From Vicia villosa (taxonomy: Eukaryota; Streptophyta; Magnoliopsida; Fabales; Fabaceae), in assembly GCF_029867415.1 (NCBI RefSeq), contig NW_026705408.1, forward strand, positions 248,001 through 312,000: a stretch of 64,000 nt of DNA, read 5' to 3'. The position numbers were made by a program, and so were the translations under genes. Under the pieces are notes generated by a model. That model searched no databases, was not told the DNA's origin, and saw only the letters and a list, made by a program, of their open reading frames with translations. This document shows, in pieces, positions 50,165 to 61,378 of the stretch. Numbering within the stretch: the first letter of the stretch is position 1; each line of letters opens with the position of its first letter.

Positions 50165-50448
50165 CTCCCTCCGTTCCTTTTTAAGTGTCGTTTTAGAAGA
50201 TTTTTTTTGTTCCTATTTAAGTGTCGTTTTATAATTTAATGTTATAATTTGTCATTTATACCCTTATTTTCTCAATAACTCCACCCAAAAAATTTCAATT
50301 AGTTATTGAAAAAAGAGAGTCTATGATTGAATTTATTTGGAAAGAGAAAAATAAATAAGGGTATAATAGAAAAAGTAACTCTAATAATCCACTATCTTGA
50401 TTGAAGAGTTTTTTTGCTAAAACGACACTTAAAAAGAAACGGAGGGAG
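50165..50448. mobile_element. Stowaway-type MITE, 284 bp
   Basis: The left end CTCCCTCCGTTCCTTTTTAA pairs with the right end AAACGGAGGGAG, with TA at 50163-50164 and 50449-50450. It has the same end type as 18704-18984. Confidence 0.92.
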
Positions 50449-50450
50449 TA

Positions 50451-51368
50451 TAATTTAACATATATTCCTCTTACATTTAACTCATACATAATTCACTATT
50501 ATTAGTCAAACACAACAATTATCAAAACTCAATATATTAACAACTATCACAATTGTAACACATTTAAATTATAAACAACGGTTACCATCTGTATTCATTA
50601 TTAAGAACAAGCATTCACGATAATACATTTCATAAGTAATCGCAACATCTAAAATTTCATCCTCAAAATTTTAATAATTTATGAATCATAAACAACATAT
50701 AAAATATAATTCGTTAAAAATAAAAATAAGAGAGTGCTTAAAATATTTTTAAAAAATGTAATTTTATTCACGATTCAGCCCTAGATTCATTTCATCTTAC
50801 CGAATTATCTAACATTTGTGAGGGTGATTCCATAAATTTTAAGGGACCATTCTATTGAATTTGATGATCAAACTTTTGAATTTTGAAATGTGTTATGTAT
50901 GTCAAGATGTTAGAGGTGTTTTAACTCTGCCATGTTATTGTGAGAAGTTTCTTAAAAAGACCCTATTGTTACAAGGGAAAATTATCATAACCTTTATAAT
51001 TGTGAAATTTATTAACAAAAAAAAAAAGTTAAACATTTGAGAAGGATATGGGGAAATTTTTTAACTGCTTACAACTAGAACCGATTTTCCCTATATCGTT
51101 GATGTTATTAATCTTTTATTTCTCTAGTTCTCTCCTTTCTCATGTTCTCAAATATTCTTTCTTATGAAATTATGGTTTCACTTTGTATCTTCTTTTTTGG
51201 TAAATCTTGATCATTATAATATAAATAAATATTATAACATCACTATATTAATCAGTAAATATAATATGTATATATAGCTATTAAGCTAGAAGCTCAGGTG
51301 TGATTTTACACACACATAAAATTTGGGGTATGACGATTAATGTCATGACTGGTTGTTCATCAACTTAT
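50451..51368. other. AT-rich spacer, nothing recognised
   Basis: Only short unsupported open frames. Confidence 0.5.
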
Positions 51369-51376
51369 ATTGTCAC

Positions 51377-52267
51377 TAGGGGTGTTCGCGGTGCGGTTTG
51401 GGCGGTTTTGACGAAAAAAATCATTCGAACCGCGAGAGAAAAAATCGTGCGGTTTGGTTTGGTTTGGTTGGCTTTTATAAAAAATTAGAACCGAACCAAA
51501 CCAAACAAATGCGGTTTGATTCGGTTCGGTTGGTTCGGTTTTTTACAAATATTTTATTGAACTATACATACACATATAGATGACAATATAATTTTGTATT
51601 TAGACATTCATACACTATCAAATAATAACAAAACTCGTCATATTTTGACAACAATTTTCTATTTAATGTGTAAAAATTAAATTAGACAAAAGTGGAATAT
51701 TAAACATAAAATAATAGCATAAAACAATATAAAAATTATTATAATGAAACAAAAAAATAGAAGAGACGAGAGATTAGTGAAGGTGAAAAAGAAAAAAAAA
51801 GTTGAGAGATTAGAGAAGAAGATATGCGATAAAAACGAAACTGAAATACAGAACATTTACATAAAAATGAGAAGGTGAAAAAGAAAGAATATAAGAGAGT
51901 AGAGATTATAGAAGAAGAGAGAAAATGTATATGGGAAAGAAGGTGCGATAATGTTATTAGATATTTGAGAAGATCGGGACTGAAATTATATGGGTAAGGA
52001 TGAGAAAATTGTTTGTAATCATAAGGTTAAGGTATAATAGACTTAAGTTTGGGTTGGATGTGAGTTAAGTAAAAGTTAGATTGTAACATAATGCAGTTTG
52101 ATTCGGTTTGGTTCGGTTTACAAAATACAAACCGCAAACCGAACCGAACCATGCGGTTTTGTTGAAAGATGACTCAAACTAATCCAAACCAAATGCGTTT
52201 TTTTGCGGTTTCGGTTTGGTTTGGTTTGCGGTTTTCTATTGGGTTGGTTTGGTTTTGAACACCCCTA
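51377..52267. mobile_element. hAT-type MITE, 891 bp, copy 2
   Basis: It starts TAGGGGTGTTCGCGG and ends GAACACCCCTA, with 8 bp flanks ATTGTCAC and ATTGCCAC (one mismatch). It is the reverse complement of 33936-34810 throughout, including the unique centre (for example GATCGGGACTGAAATTATAT). Subterminal GGTTTGGTTCGGTT arrays occur at both ends. No transposase. Confidence 0.93.
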
Positions 52268-52275
52268 ATTGCCAC

Positions 52276-52773
52276 AAGACTTTTTTTTTTTACCTCAAAT
52301 CCATTTTTTTTCTTGACCCTTTTTTGTATCATCTTTAAAATAAAGGACAATTCACTTTGTTCATCAAAAAGATACATCTTTTTGTTTTGCCTATGCTTGC
52401 ATTGCAAGGCTTTAGATGTTGAATATTTGATTTTAGGTTCCTAAAGTAATAAATCTTAATATATTCACTGGTCCATCTTCATTAATTCTAGTCGAAGGAG
52501 ACCTAATAGAAATCATTCATTATTCCAAAAATAGTTTTTATTTTATTCTTATATCTTTTACTTCTTGAATACCGGTGACTTTGGGCCTCAAATTTGCTTC
52601 TTGAGTACCGGTGACATTGGGCATCTAAATTATCAATTCTTTAAATATTAGACAATCTCTAAACTCCAATATGCAATTTCAAATTCAACTTCATTGATAT
52701 TCATAATTTCAAAATTGCATTCAGACATGGCTTTTCAAATTGCAATAATTTAGATGAATGAAGTGTTTTCCTC
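52276..52773. other. Spacer, nothing recognised
   Basis: A short duplication around TACCGGTGACTTTGGGC and TACCGGTGACATTGGGC (about 52570 and 52608). Otherwise featureless. Confidence 0.5.
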
Positions 52774-53153
52774 TAAATTTTAGAGAATTTCTTTAGCCAC
52801 CTCCTAACCTTCTTGTCCACTCCTAGTGAATTTACCATACTACCCCTTGTTTCGGAAGTTCATTTCCGAAACGGTATTTTTTTTTGCAAAAAAGGTGTTT
52901 TCGGAAATGAACTTCCGAAAAAGTGTTTTTTTTAATATAAAAAATTGATTTCGGAGATGCATCTCCGAAATAAAGTTAAATTTTCAGAAAATGTGGTGTT
53001 TCGGAAGTTCATCTCCGAGCGCACCCCCCATGATTGGAATTCGGAAATGCACTTCCGAAGTTATGTCTGGACAGAAGCAAAATGAAAAATAACAACGATT
53101 CGCTTTATTTAATCGGGTAAAGATTACAACGATAATATTACTGAAAATCAAAG

Positions 53154-53525
53154 TTACATATTGTTGAACACGGGTAGGTGGGGATGAGTCAACATTTTGA
53201 TAACGTCGTCCGCCGATCTTTGAAGTTTGGCGTCCAACTCGATCGGGCCTTTCGAAGAAAATCGGTCGAACGTTGTCCACATAACCGCTAAGTCTTCGTC
53301 GTTCTTGATCTCAAAAGGTGTGAACTTAATGTCTCCCTCGTCGTTAAGCGATGGAGAGCGGTACTCGAGCTTGACAACCTTTCGATTCTCGGGATAGCGC
53401 AAAAGCGTGTTGAACGACGGTATCAATTCCGCAAACGGCGTGTCGCGCGAGAAGCGAAATTGGAACGGCATCGGGTAGCCGGTTTCAAAGTAGACGAATG
53501 CTAGGTGAGGGTAGGTTTGTGTCAT
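53154..53525 (-). CDS. Small Mutator-associated protein, 123 aa, unknown function
   Basis: An intact short frame starting at the ATG at 53525 (MTQTYPHLAFVYFETGYPMP). I prefer this start because a TATA box lies about 45 bp upstream. The longer upstream extension to 53603 runs through the TATA region. The protein shows alternating hydrophobic strands and charged loops (VVKLEYRSP, FTPFEIKNDEDLAVMW), which recall a PB1-like or N-terminal Mutator-protein fold. I do not recognise the family with certainty. It is encoded in the same element and orientation as the OTU-like gene at 53902-54478, so it probably belongs to the element's own gene set. Confidence 0.6.
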   Translation of the reverse strand: MTQTYPHLAFVYFETGYPMPFQFRFSRDTPFAELIPSFNTLLRYPENRKVVKLEYRSPSLNDEGDIKFTPFEIKNDEDLAVMWTTFDRFSSKGPIELDAKLQRSADDVIKMLTHPHLPVFNNM

Positions 53526-53566
53526 TTGTGTTTTGTGGTGTGAAGAGGATGAAGAAGAGTGTGTGG

Positions 53567-53574
53567 TATTTATA
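53567..53574 (-). promoter_or_regulatory. TATA box for the 123-aa gene
   Basis: CTATAAATACC on the minus strand, about 45 bp upstream of the ATG at 53525, is followed by a pyrimidine-rich CACACACTCTTCTTC leader, as in many plant core promoters. TTCGGA-type palindromes lie 55-125 bp further upstream. Confidence 0.6.
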
Positions 53575-53901
53575 GACTTATTGGAGCATTGATGGCCCAA
53601 CAAATCTTATCCTGCATCAGGGGACATTTCGGAAATGAACTTCCGAAAATAGGCTCCAGACATGTATATTTCGGAAGTTCATTTCCGAATTATGCAGAAA
53701 CAGAGGCAAATTTCAAATTTTGTGCATTGCATTCAGTTTTGTGTTACCAATACCAAAAGCATTCAAAATAGGCATAAATTACACAAAGATGACATAAAAC
53801 ATACTTATATTATATATGTATTGAATCGGTCCGATTTTACATGATAAACAACAATACATACAAAAAATGATCGTTACAAACAAAAAACGATCCGGAACGA
53901 A

Positions 53902-54478
53902 CTAAAATTCACCGAACCAATCGGTGGATCCTAAGTCGAAAATAGGCACGTTCTTCGAACGCTCTCTATTTTGCTCGCGCTCCTTGCTCATCATTTCTTC
54001 AAACTCCGTCATCCTCGCAACGAACGGATCCGGCCAAGTCTCCGCCTCATTTGAACGATGTGCCGTCCATTGACAAGAAGTAGCCGGTATAGGACAACCT
54101 GGTTTCAAAAACACTTGAACGAAGTGCCGCGATCGTAGATACCCGATGCATATGACGCGGCCCGACGCGTCCAACGGCGGTCGACTATGAAGTGGAAAGA
54201 AAGTCTCACATAATCCGAACCTCGTCAAATCGACGCAGACCATATCATATGCACTTGCTATTAGATGACCCATCTCGGGGAATGACATCCACTTCGAAAC
54301 CGGAGCGATACCGGTAAGTGATGGAACAAGTGCATCATGAATTTTTGCAAACTTTTCTTGATTTTCATATAGTCGGCCGTAGATATCCCGATACGAAGTC
54401 AACTTCGCAATGAGCTCCCGTCGGACTAAAGTGTGATTATTTTCCCCTTTACCGAGCAAACCCGCAACGGCCCGATAT
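53902..54478 (-). pseudogene. 3' part of an OTU-protease-like gene of the Mutator-like element
   Basis: The open frame enters from the retrotransposon junction as YRAVAGLLGKGENNHTLVRR. It continues with KWMSFPEMGHLIASAYDMVC, RSRHFVQVFLKPGCPIP and WPDPFVARMTEF, and stops at 53902. In the OTU-type cysteine proteases found with plant Mutator/FAR1-like transposons, the motif G[FY]RAVA follows the catalytic Cys and the HFV block carries the catalytic His. This fragment therefore keeps the His side. The region coding for the catalytic Cys has been separated by the insertion at 54478/54479. No internal stop is present, so the gene was probably intact when interrupted. Confidence 0.7.
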
Positions 54479-55796
54479 TGTTAGAATCCCATTTGTGCAT
54501 AGTTTGTATATATGTTTTGTGGTATTTCTGAAACTCTTGTGCCAAATTTGATTACTTTTTGATATAATAGTATGTAAATAAATAAATTTATGTTTATTTT
54601 CTAAATTAAGTTAGTTTATTGACTCTTGTTATGTTTTCTTTAGGTTTTAACAATTTTTGGACAAGATGGAATGAGAAGAATGATCAAAACAAGCTTGCAA
54701 TGAGGATGGAATGCAAAAAGAAGAATTTTTGTGCAAGGAGGTCCGCTCAGCGGAGTCCAAGCGGACCCAGGCAGTGATGCAGCAGTTTTTTCATCAGCAA
54801 GTCCGCTCAGCGGAGCTGAAGCGGACGTGGGCAGTGAAGAGCAGAAAATTTACCTCCGCTCAGCGGACCCTCTCCGCTCAGCAAACCTTGAAGACAAAAC
54901 AGATATTTTTACTGCTCCGCTCAGCGGACCCCCTCCGCTCAGCGGACCTACTTTTTCAACTTTTGTTCTTAGCCACATAAAATTGATGATTAAGCATGGT
55001 TAGGTTTTTTCTTATCATAACACACATTTGGAAAGAAAGTTAGGGCAAGAGAAGAAGAGAAAAACCATTTTTAAGAAGAAAACCAAGATTTCCAAACATC
55101 TTTCTTTGATCTTCTTGAGTTTGATGTCACTAAATCTTGGTTTGTTGCTTGTTGTTGAAGCTTCCATGGATATGGAGGGCTAAGTTTCATCTTGTGTCAA
55201 GATTAGAGGTAGTTGGTTTGTAAATATGTACTTTCTTTGATCTATTATGTATGAACTTGGTTAATGATTAATACATGGTGAATATCTTGTTCTTTATGTT
55301 TCATTTGTTGTTTTGGATCACTATTGAGAAATATGTTTCAAAGCTAGACCTAAAAGATATTCATCTATCAATAAACAAACTCTAGAGATAGATTTGTGAG
55401 TTGATATTCACAAGTATCAAGCTTTTAAGATTATCATGTTGATTGTCGGCATGAGAGATCATCTGACGGTGAATATGATAATAATCACGATATTGCTTTA
55501 GAGATAAACAGTATCGAGAGGATACGTGATTGTATTAATCATGAATAGGTTCATATATATAATCTTTAGAGTACATATGAAGCAAACTAATGAACACTAA
55601 TCTTGACACAGTTTTACCAAATCGTTTTTAAACCTGAATTTATTGTCTTTAATTTCTTTTAATGCTATTTATCTTTCATGATACTAAAAACATCCAGAGC
55701 CTTAACTCAAAATACACTAAGCTGTAGAACGGCGATAATATAGCATCAATCCCTGAGGAGACGATACTAAAAATACTTATCCTATACTTTCTAACA
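54479..55796 (+). repeat. 5' LTR, 1318 bp
   Basis: It starts TGTTAGAATCCC and ends TTCTAACA, so the tips form an 8 bp inverted repeat. A diverged solo copy lies at 19882-21210 on the minus strand. It holds a cluster of TCCGCTCAGCGGA palindromes at 54742-54946. Confidence 0.92.
54742..54946. repeat. Cluster of TCCGCTCAGCGGA palindromes in the LTR
   Basis: Perfect copies at 54742, 54802, 54855, 54916 and 54934, and a decayed one at 54873. The first two are followed by AAGCGGAC. The same motif with a central G (TCCGCTGAGCGGA) recurs at 61551, 61570, 62111 and 62129 in this element, and at 23102, 23121 and 23164 in the solo LTR 22307-25070. Confidence 0.9.
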
Positions 55797-55799
55797 AAA

Positions 55800-55818
55800 T
55801 GGCGCCGTTGCCGGGGAT
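55800..55818 (+). other. Primer-binding site, tRNA-Asp type
   Basis: TGGCGCCGTTGCCGGGGAT begins 3 nt after the LTR and is complementary to the 3' end of plant tRNA-Asp, as in Athila-group elements. Confidence 0.9.
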
Positions 55819-55894
55819 TGGCGTTAAGATATTATAAGCATAGCAATAGTTTTTGTGTGTTTTGAGTATAAATATTATTATTATTACCTAGTCT

Positions 55895-58800
55895 TTGCTC
55901 ACTTTTTGGTTAGTGTTTCAGCTCTGGTTTATGCGTGGGAGTGTCCCAGCAGATCAGCTTCTTTTTGATCCAGAAATTGAAAGAACTGCAAGGAGATTGA
56001 ACAGTAAAACCAGAAGAAGAAGGAAACTAGCCAAAGAACGAAGATTAGCCCAAGAAGCAACTACTTCATCAACACCACAAGTTATAGAAGAAGAGATGGC
56101 AGGGCATGGAGAACAAGACCCACCACCACCACCACCTCCAAGAGCACCATGTGCTAACAGTCCAAGAAGAGCAGCCCAGTTTGCACGAAATGACAACAAT
56201 GCAAGAAATTCTGAAATGAAGACTGGCATTCTTCAACTACTCTATGCTAGTCCCTTTGCAGGACTTGATCATGAGGACCCATATACACACTTGACAAAGT
56301 TCTATGAAATTGCCGGAGCAGTCGGAGCACCTGAAAGGGAGGAAGAGCAAGTGTTTAAAAGATTATTTCCTCACTCACTGATTGGTAAAGCAAAGGATTG
56401 GTACCTTGATCAACCTACTCAAACCATGACAAATTGGAATGAGTTAGAAGAAAAGTTTCTGGATAGGTTCTTTCCTCAGTCAAGGTTGCTTGAAGCAAAA
56501 ACAGCAATTTCAGTGTTTTCTCAAGGTGTGAATGAAACTCTTAATGAAGCATGGGAAAGGTATAAGTCAATGTTGAGAAAATGTCCGAGTCATGGCTTTG
56601 ATGAACTCACCCAGATTCATATTTTTCGTAATGGCTTACAACCTCAACCGAAGCTTCTTTTGGATGCTACTGCTGGAGGTTCTTTGATGGCTAAGACAGC
56701 AGAGGAGGCAATAGAGATAATTGAGAAAATGGCCAGGAATGATCATCAGGTGCAACATAACCGAGGAGTTGTTCAAAAGAAACCGGGACTTATTGAATTA
56801 GGAACCAATGATGCTATTCTTGCTCAGAATAAGCTTCTTTCTCAACAAGTGGAGGAGCTTACAAAACAAATGGCAAGGTTACCTCAACAACTCAAGGAAT
56901 TACATGATCCTAACAAGAACAAACAAGTTGCTTCGTGTGAGCTTTGTAGTGGAGACCACCCTACCGGATATTGTCCACCGGTGAATGAAGTGAATTACAT
57001 GGCGAATCAAAATCAAGGAGGCTATCAACAAAGACAAGCTCCTTACCAAAACCAAGGTGGATACCAACAAAGGCCTAATGCACCGCAATATGGTCAAGGG
57101 TGGAGACAAGATAATTATCAACAAAGACAAAGTCCTTATCAACAACAACAACCTTCTCAAGACAAGCCTTCAAAGTTGGAGGAGACTCTAAATCAATTTA
57201 TGCAAGCATCAATGGCGAATCAAAAGAGTAATGAAGCGGCAATAAAGAATTTAGAGACTCAAGTCGGCCAACTTGCAAAACAATTAGCCGAGAAGCAACC
57301 CGGACCATCATTCACGGCAAACACTCAAACCAATCCTAAGGAGCATTGCAAAGCGGTTGTAACTAGGAGTGGGAGGGTGCTTGAAAGTGAAGTGGAGAAG
57401 GAGGTCGAGGAGGAGGAAGTTAGGATAGAAAAGGAGAAAGAGGTGGAAAGTGAAGTAGAACCAAAGAAAAATGAGGGAGTCTTAGTTGAAAATGAGAGTG
57501 AAGAAAAAAGTGAGGAAGAAGAAGAAAAAAATAGAGAGAAAAAGAGAAAGATTAAAGAAGGAAAGAAGAAAGTTACGAGTCCTCCCGTTCGTAATTTACC
57601 GTACCCTCGTGCGCCTTCGAAGAAAGATAATGAGAAGCAATATGCTCGTTTTCTTGACATATTTAGGCAATTGCAAATTAATATTCCTTTTGGAGAAGCT
57701 TTAGAGCAAATGCCAAAATATGCCAAGTTTATGAAGGACATTCTCACAAAGAAAAGAAGTTACACTGAGCCTGAAACGGTTGTCCTAGATGCTAAATGTA
57801 GTGCCATCATTCAAAGTACTTTACCAAGGAAGGAAAGAGATCCAGGAAGAGTTACTTTGCCGGTTACTATTGGTGACATTCATATTGGAAGAGGTTTGGT
57901 TGACACGGGTTCAAGTATCAATTTGATTCCTTTATCCATGGTCAAGAGGTTAGGCATTGTGGATATGAAAAATACAAGAATGACACTTCAATTAGCCGAC
58001 AAGTCTACAACTATGCCTTTTGGGATAGCGGAAGATTTACTTGTGAAAGTTGACAAGTTCTTCTTTCCGGTTGATTTTGTTGTCATTGATATGGAGGAAG
58101 ATGTTGATACCCCGTTGATTCTAGGAAGACCTTTTATGAAGACGGCAAGGATGATGATAGACATTGATGATGGTTTGATGAAATTGAGGTTCCAAGATGA
58201 GGAAGTGTGTTTTGATCTCTCGGAAGCAATGAAACATCCAAATGATACAAGTGATTGTTTTAGAATTGATGCTATGGAGGAAGTTATCATGCAAGTTGAA
58301 AGTAGAGCTCATGTGTTCAATCCTCTTGAGAAAACATTAACCAAAGCTCTTGATGTTCTCAATGAAGAAGAAGAAAAAGAGATTGAAGAGTGTTTGCGAG
58401 ATCTTGATGATTTTGAAGAGATAAGTCCTTTTGAAGCAAAGATGGAGGAGTTGAAAGATGAGCCAAAGGTGGAAGAAACCAAATTAGAATTGAAGATGTT
58501 ACCGCCCCATTTGAAATATGTTTTTCTTGAAGAAGGTGGTAAGAAGCCGGTGATAATTAGTGGTTCATTGTCTAAAGAGGAGGAAGAGAAATTAATTTAT
58601 GTGTTGAAAGCTAACAAGGAGGCAATAGGATGGGTTCTTTCCGATTTAAAAGGAATTAGTCCGGCCTATTGTATGCATAAAATTATGATGGAGGAGGATT
58701 TTAAACCGGTAGCTCAACCTCAACGCCGGTTGAATCCTACAATGAAAGAAGTTGTAAGAAAGGAAGTGGTGAAACTATTGGAAGCCGGAATGATTTATCC

Positions 58801-61378
58801 TATTTCCGATAGTGCATGGGTGAGTCCAGTCCAAATGGTACCAAAGAAAGGAGGAATGACCGTGATCACAAATGAAAAGAATGAGTTGATTCCGACAAGA
58901 ACCGTGACGGGTTGGAGGATGTGTATTGATTACCGAAAGCTTAACCAAGCTACTAGGAAAGATCACTTCCCTTTACCTTTCATGGACCAAATGTTGGAAA
59001 GGTTATCGGGTCAAGAGTTCTATTGTTTCTTGGATGGCTACTCCGGGTACAACCAAATTTCGGTCAATCCGGAAGATCAAGAGAAAACGGCGTTCACTTG
59101 TCCCTTTGGAATTTTTGCTTATAGGCGAATGCCGTTTGGATTGTGTAATGCACCGGCCACTTTCCAAAGATGTATGCAAGCTATCTTCTCGGACTTCATA
59201 GAAAAGACAATGGAAGTTTTCATGGATGACTTCTCCGTTTTTGGAGCCTCATTTGATCTTTGTTTGAAGAATTTGGATGCCGTGTTGAAAAGATGTGTTG
59301 AAACCAACTTGGTCCTCAATTGGGAAAAATGCAATTTCATGGTTACTGAAGGCATAGTTCTTGGTCACAAAGTTTCTTCCAAAGGAATTGAAGTAGACCG
59401 AGCAAAAGTGGAGGTTATTGAGAAGTTACCACCGCCAACAAATGTCAAAGGAATTCGAAGCTTCTTAGGCCATGCGGGATTCTATAGGAGATTCATCAAA
59501 GACTTTTCAAAGATTGCTAAGCCTTTGAGCAACTTGCTCAACAAAGATAAGTCTTTTGTTTTTGATAATGCATGCCTTTTAGCTTTTAATGAATTAAAAC
59601 AAAGATTGACCACCGCACCCATAATCATAGCACCCGATTGGAAACTTGATTTTGAACTAATGTGTGATGCTAGTGATTATGCGGTAGGAGCGGTGTTGGG
59701 TCAAAGAAAAGGAAAAATTTTTCATGCTATACATTATGCTAGTAAGGTTCTTAATGAAGCACAAATTAATTATGCAACAACTGAAAAAGAACTACTAGCT
59801 ATTGTATATGCATTAGAAAAATTTAGGTCCTATCTAATTGGTTCGAAAGTTGTTGTTTACACTGACCATGCAGCGATAAAGTATTTGCTTACCAAGCCGG
59901 ATTCAAAGCAAAGGCTCATTAGGTGGATATTGTTGCTACAAGAATTCCACTTAGAGATTAGAGACAAGAAAGGAGCGGAAAACTTGGTGGCGGATCATTT
60001 ATCAAGGTTGGTGAATGAAGAGGTAACAAATAAAGAAGAAGAGGTTTTGGAATCATTCCCGGATGAGAAGTTATTCATGGTGGAAGAAAGGCCGTGGTTT
60101 GCTGACATGGCTAATCATAAGGCATCGGGTTGGATGCCGGAAGATTGGAGTAAAAGAGCAATAAAGAAGTTTCTCCATGATGCCAAATTCTATGTGTGGG
60201 ATGATCCATACTTGTTCAAAATTGGTGTGGATGGTGTGCTAAGAAGATGTGTGACGAGAGAGGAAGCAATGAGAATCTTGTGGCATTGTCATAATTCACC
60301 TTATGGTGGGCATTATGGTGGGCAAAGAACGGCGGCAAAAGTTCTTCAATCCGGGTTCTATTGGCCGACGTTATTCAAAGACGCTTACTTACATGCACAA
60401 AGTTGTGACAATTGTCAAAGAAGTGGTGGAGTGAGTAAAAGGAATGAAATGCCATTGACAAATATGTTAGAAGTGGAAGTGTTTGATTGTTGGGGAATAG
60501 ACTTTGTAGGACCATTTCCTTCATCTTTTGGTTGTGAGTATATTTTGGTTGCGGTTGATTATGTCTCAAAATGGGTGGAAGCAATAGCATGTCCGAAGGC
60601 GGATGGAAAGACCGTAATCAAGTTCTTGAAGAAAAACATTTTTACAAGGTTTGGAACACCAAGGATTCTCATTAGTGATGGTGGCTCACATTTTTGCAAC
60701 ACACAGCTTGAAAAAGTCTTACAACAATATGGTGTGAAGCACAAAGTAACCACGGCCTATCATCCGCAAGCTAATGGTCAAGCCGAAGTTTCCAACCGAG
60801 AAATCAAAAGAATCTTGGAAAAAACAGTTTCGTCGTCAAGAAAGGATTGGTCACAAAAGTTGGATGATGCTTTGTGGGCTTACCGTACGGCATACAAGGC
60901 ACCGATTGGTTTTACTCCATTTCAAATGGTCTACGGGAAGAGTTGTCATTTACCTGTGGAGTTGGAGCATAAGGCATTTTGGGCCTTGAAGTTGCTTAAC
61001 TTTGATCCGAAGGCAAGTGGTGAAATGAGAAGATTGCAATTGCTTGAGATGGAAGAATTGCGATTACAAGCCTATGAATCCAACAAAATTTACAAGGAGA
61101 AAGTGAAAGGATATCATGATAGAAAGATTGTGGAGAAGGATTTCAAAGAAGGCCAAATGGTTCTATTGTTCAATTCAAGGTTGAAGTTGTTTCCGGGCAA
61201 ATTGAAATCCAAATGGTCGGGTCCGTTCCGAATCAAAGAAGTAAAAGACTATGGAGCGGTTGTGCTTGAAAATCCGTCAACAAATGAAAGTTGGACCGTC
61301 AATGGTCAAAGACTCAAGCCGTATCTTGGTGGTGAAGTCGATCGAAATTCGGAATCCGTTCCGATTTTTGATCCGTAA
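55895..61378 (+). CDS. Gag-pol polyprotein of the Athila-like retrotransposon, 1827 aa
   Basis: One uninterrupted frame encodes the replication proteins; the true start may be the second Met at codon 13. In order it has a gag domain ([20 protein letters not shown], about residues 165-190) and a Cys/His knuckle at residue 348 with C-X2-C-X3-H-X4-C spacing, one residue shorter than usual. Then come Gln-rich and Glu/Lys-rich linkers (about 365-580) and an aspartic protease (DTGSS, residues 670-674). The reverse transcriptase has FMDD (1109-1112), and RNase H has CDASD around residue 1258. Integrase has an HHCC region ([13 protein letters not shown]...CDNC) and a DD35E triad at D1536, D1595 and E1631, exactly 35 residues between the last two. 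All catalytic residues are present, so this copy could be functional. It lies 77 bp after the PBS. Confidence 0.95.
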   Translation: MLTFWLVFQLWFMRGSVPADQLLFDPEIERTARRLNSKTRRRRKLAKERRLAQEATTSSTPQVIEEEMAGHGEQDPPPPPPPRAPCANSPRRAAQFARNDNNARNSEMKTGILQLLYASPFAGLDHEDPYTHLTKFYEIAGAVGAPEREEEQVFKRLFPHSLIGKAKDWYLDQPTQTMTNWNELEEKFLDRFFPQSRLLEAKTAISVFSQGVNETLNEAWERYKSMLRKCPSHGFDELTQIHIFRNGLQPQPKLLLDATAGGSLMAKTAEEAIEIIEKMARNDHQVQHNRGVVQKKPGLIELGTNDAILAQNKLLSQQVEELTKQMARLPQQLKELHDPNKNKQVASCELCSGDHPTGYCPPVNEVNYMANQNQGGYQQRQAPYQNQGGYQQRPNAPQYGQGWRQDNYQQRQSPYQQQQPSQDKPSKLEETLNQFMQASMANQKSNEAAIKNLETQVGQLAKQLAEKQPGPSFTANTQTNPKEHCKAVVTRSGRVLESEVEKEVEEEEVRIEKEKEVESEVEPKKNEGVLVENESEEKSEEEEEKNREKKRKIKEGKKKVTSPPVRNLPYPRAPSKKDNEKQYARFLDIFRQLQINIPFGEALEQMPKYAKFMKDILTKKRSYTEPETVVLDAKCSAIIQSTLPRKERDPGRVTLPVTIGDIHIGRGLVDTGSSINLIPLSMVKRLGIVDMKNTRMTLQLADKSTTMPFGIAEDLLVKVDKFFFPVDFVVIDMEEDVDTPLILGRPFMKTARMMIDIDDGLMKLRFQDEEVCFDLSEAMKHPNDTSDCFRIDAMEEVIMQVESRAHVFNPLEKTLTKALDVLNEEEEKEIEECLRDLDDFEEISPFEAKMEELKDEPKVEETKLELKMLPPHLKYVFLEEGGKKPVIISGSLSKEEEEKLIYVLKANKEAIGWVLSDLKGISPAYCMHKIMMEEDFKPVAQPQRRLNPTMKEVVRKEVVKLLEAGMIYPISDSAWVSPVQMVPKKGGMTVITNEKNELIPTRTVTGWRMCIDYRKLNQATRKDHFPLPFMDQMLERLSGQEFYCFLDGYSGYNQISVNPEDQEKTAFTCPFGIFAYRRMPFGLCNAPATFQRCMQAIFSDFIEKTMEVFMDDFSVFGASFDLCLKNLDAVLKRCVETNLVLNWEKCNFMVTEGIVLGHKVSSKGIEVDRAKVEVIEKLPPPTNVKGIRSFLGHAGFYRRFIKDFSKIAKPLSNLLNKDKSFVFDNACLLAFNELKQRLTTAPIIIAPDWKLDFELMCDASDYAVGAVLGQRKGKIFHAIHYASKVLNEAQINYATTEKELLAIVYALEKFRSYLIGSKVVVYTDHAAIKYLLTKPDSKQRLIRWILLLQEFHLEIRDKKGAENLVADHLSRLVNEEVTNKEEEVLESFPDEKLFMVEERPWFADMANHKASGWMPEDWSKRAIKKFLHDAKFYVWDDPYLFKIGVDGVLRRCVTREEAMRILWHCHNSPYGGHYGGQRTAAKVLQSGFYWPTLFKDAYLHAQSCDNCQRSGGVSKRNEMPLTNMLEVEVFDCWGIDFVGPFPSSFGCEYILVAVDYVSKWVEAIACPKADGKTVIKFLKKNIFTRFGTPRILISDGGSHFCNTQLEKVLQQYGVKHKVTTAYHPQANGQAEVSNREIKRILEKTVSSSRKDWSQKLDDALWAYRTAYKAPIGFTPFQMVYGKSCHLPVELEHKAFWALKLLNFDPKASGEMRRLQLLEMEELRLQAYESNKIYKEKVKGYHDRKIVEKDFKEGQMVLLFNSRLKLFPGKLKSKWSGPFRIKEVKDYGAVVLENPSTNESWTVNGQRLKPYLGGEVDRNSESVPIFDP

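Larger units (their letters stand above)
52783..54478 (-). mobile_element. Mutator-like element with OTU gene, cut by Athila
   Basis: The left end GAGAATTTCTTTAGCCACCT matches the family ends at 16489 and 46304, and is preceded by TAAATTTTA (52774-52782) as the likely target duplication. Palindromes TTCGGAAGTTCATTTCCGAA and variants fill 52851-53060 and recur at 53626-53690. Two minus-strand coding regions follow. The element is broken at 54478 by an LTR retrotransposon. Its other end, with the expected transposase, lies beyond the retrotransposon and outside the window. Confidence 0.85.

Noticed and set aside
55954..60989. Short frames on both strands within gag-pol
   Set aside because: They are shadows of the 1827-codon gag-pol frame.
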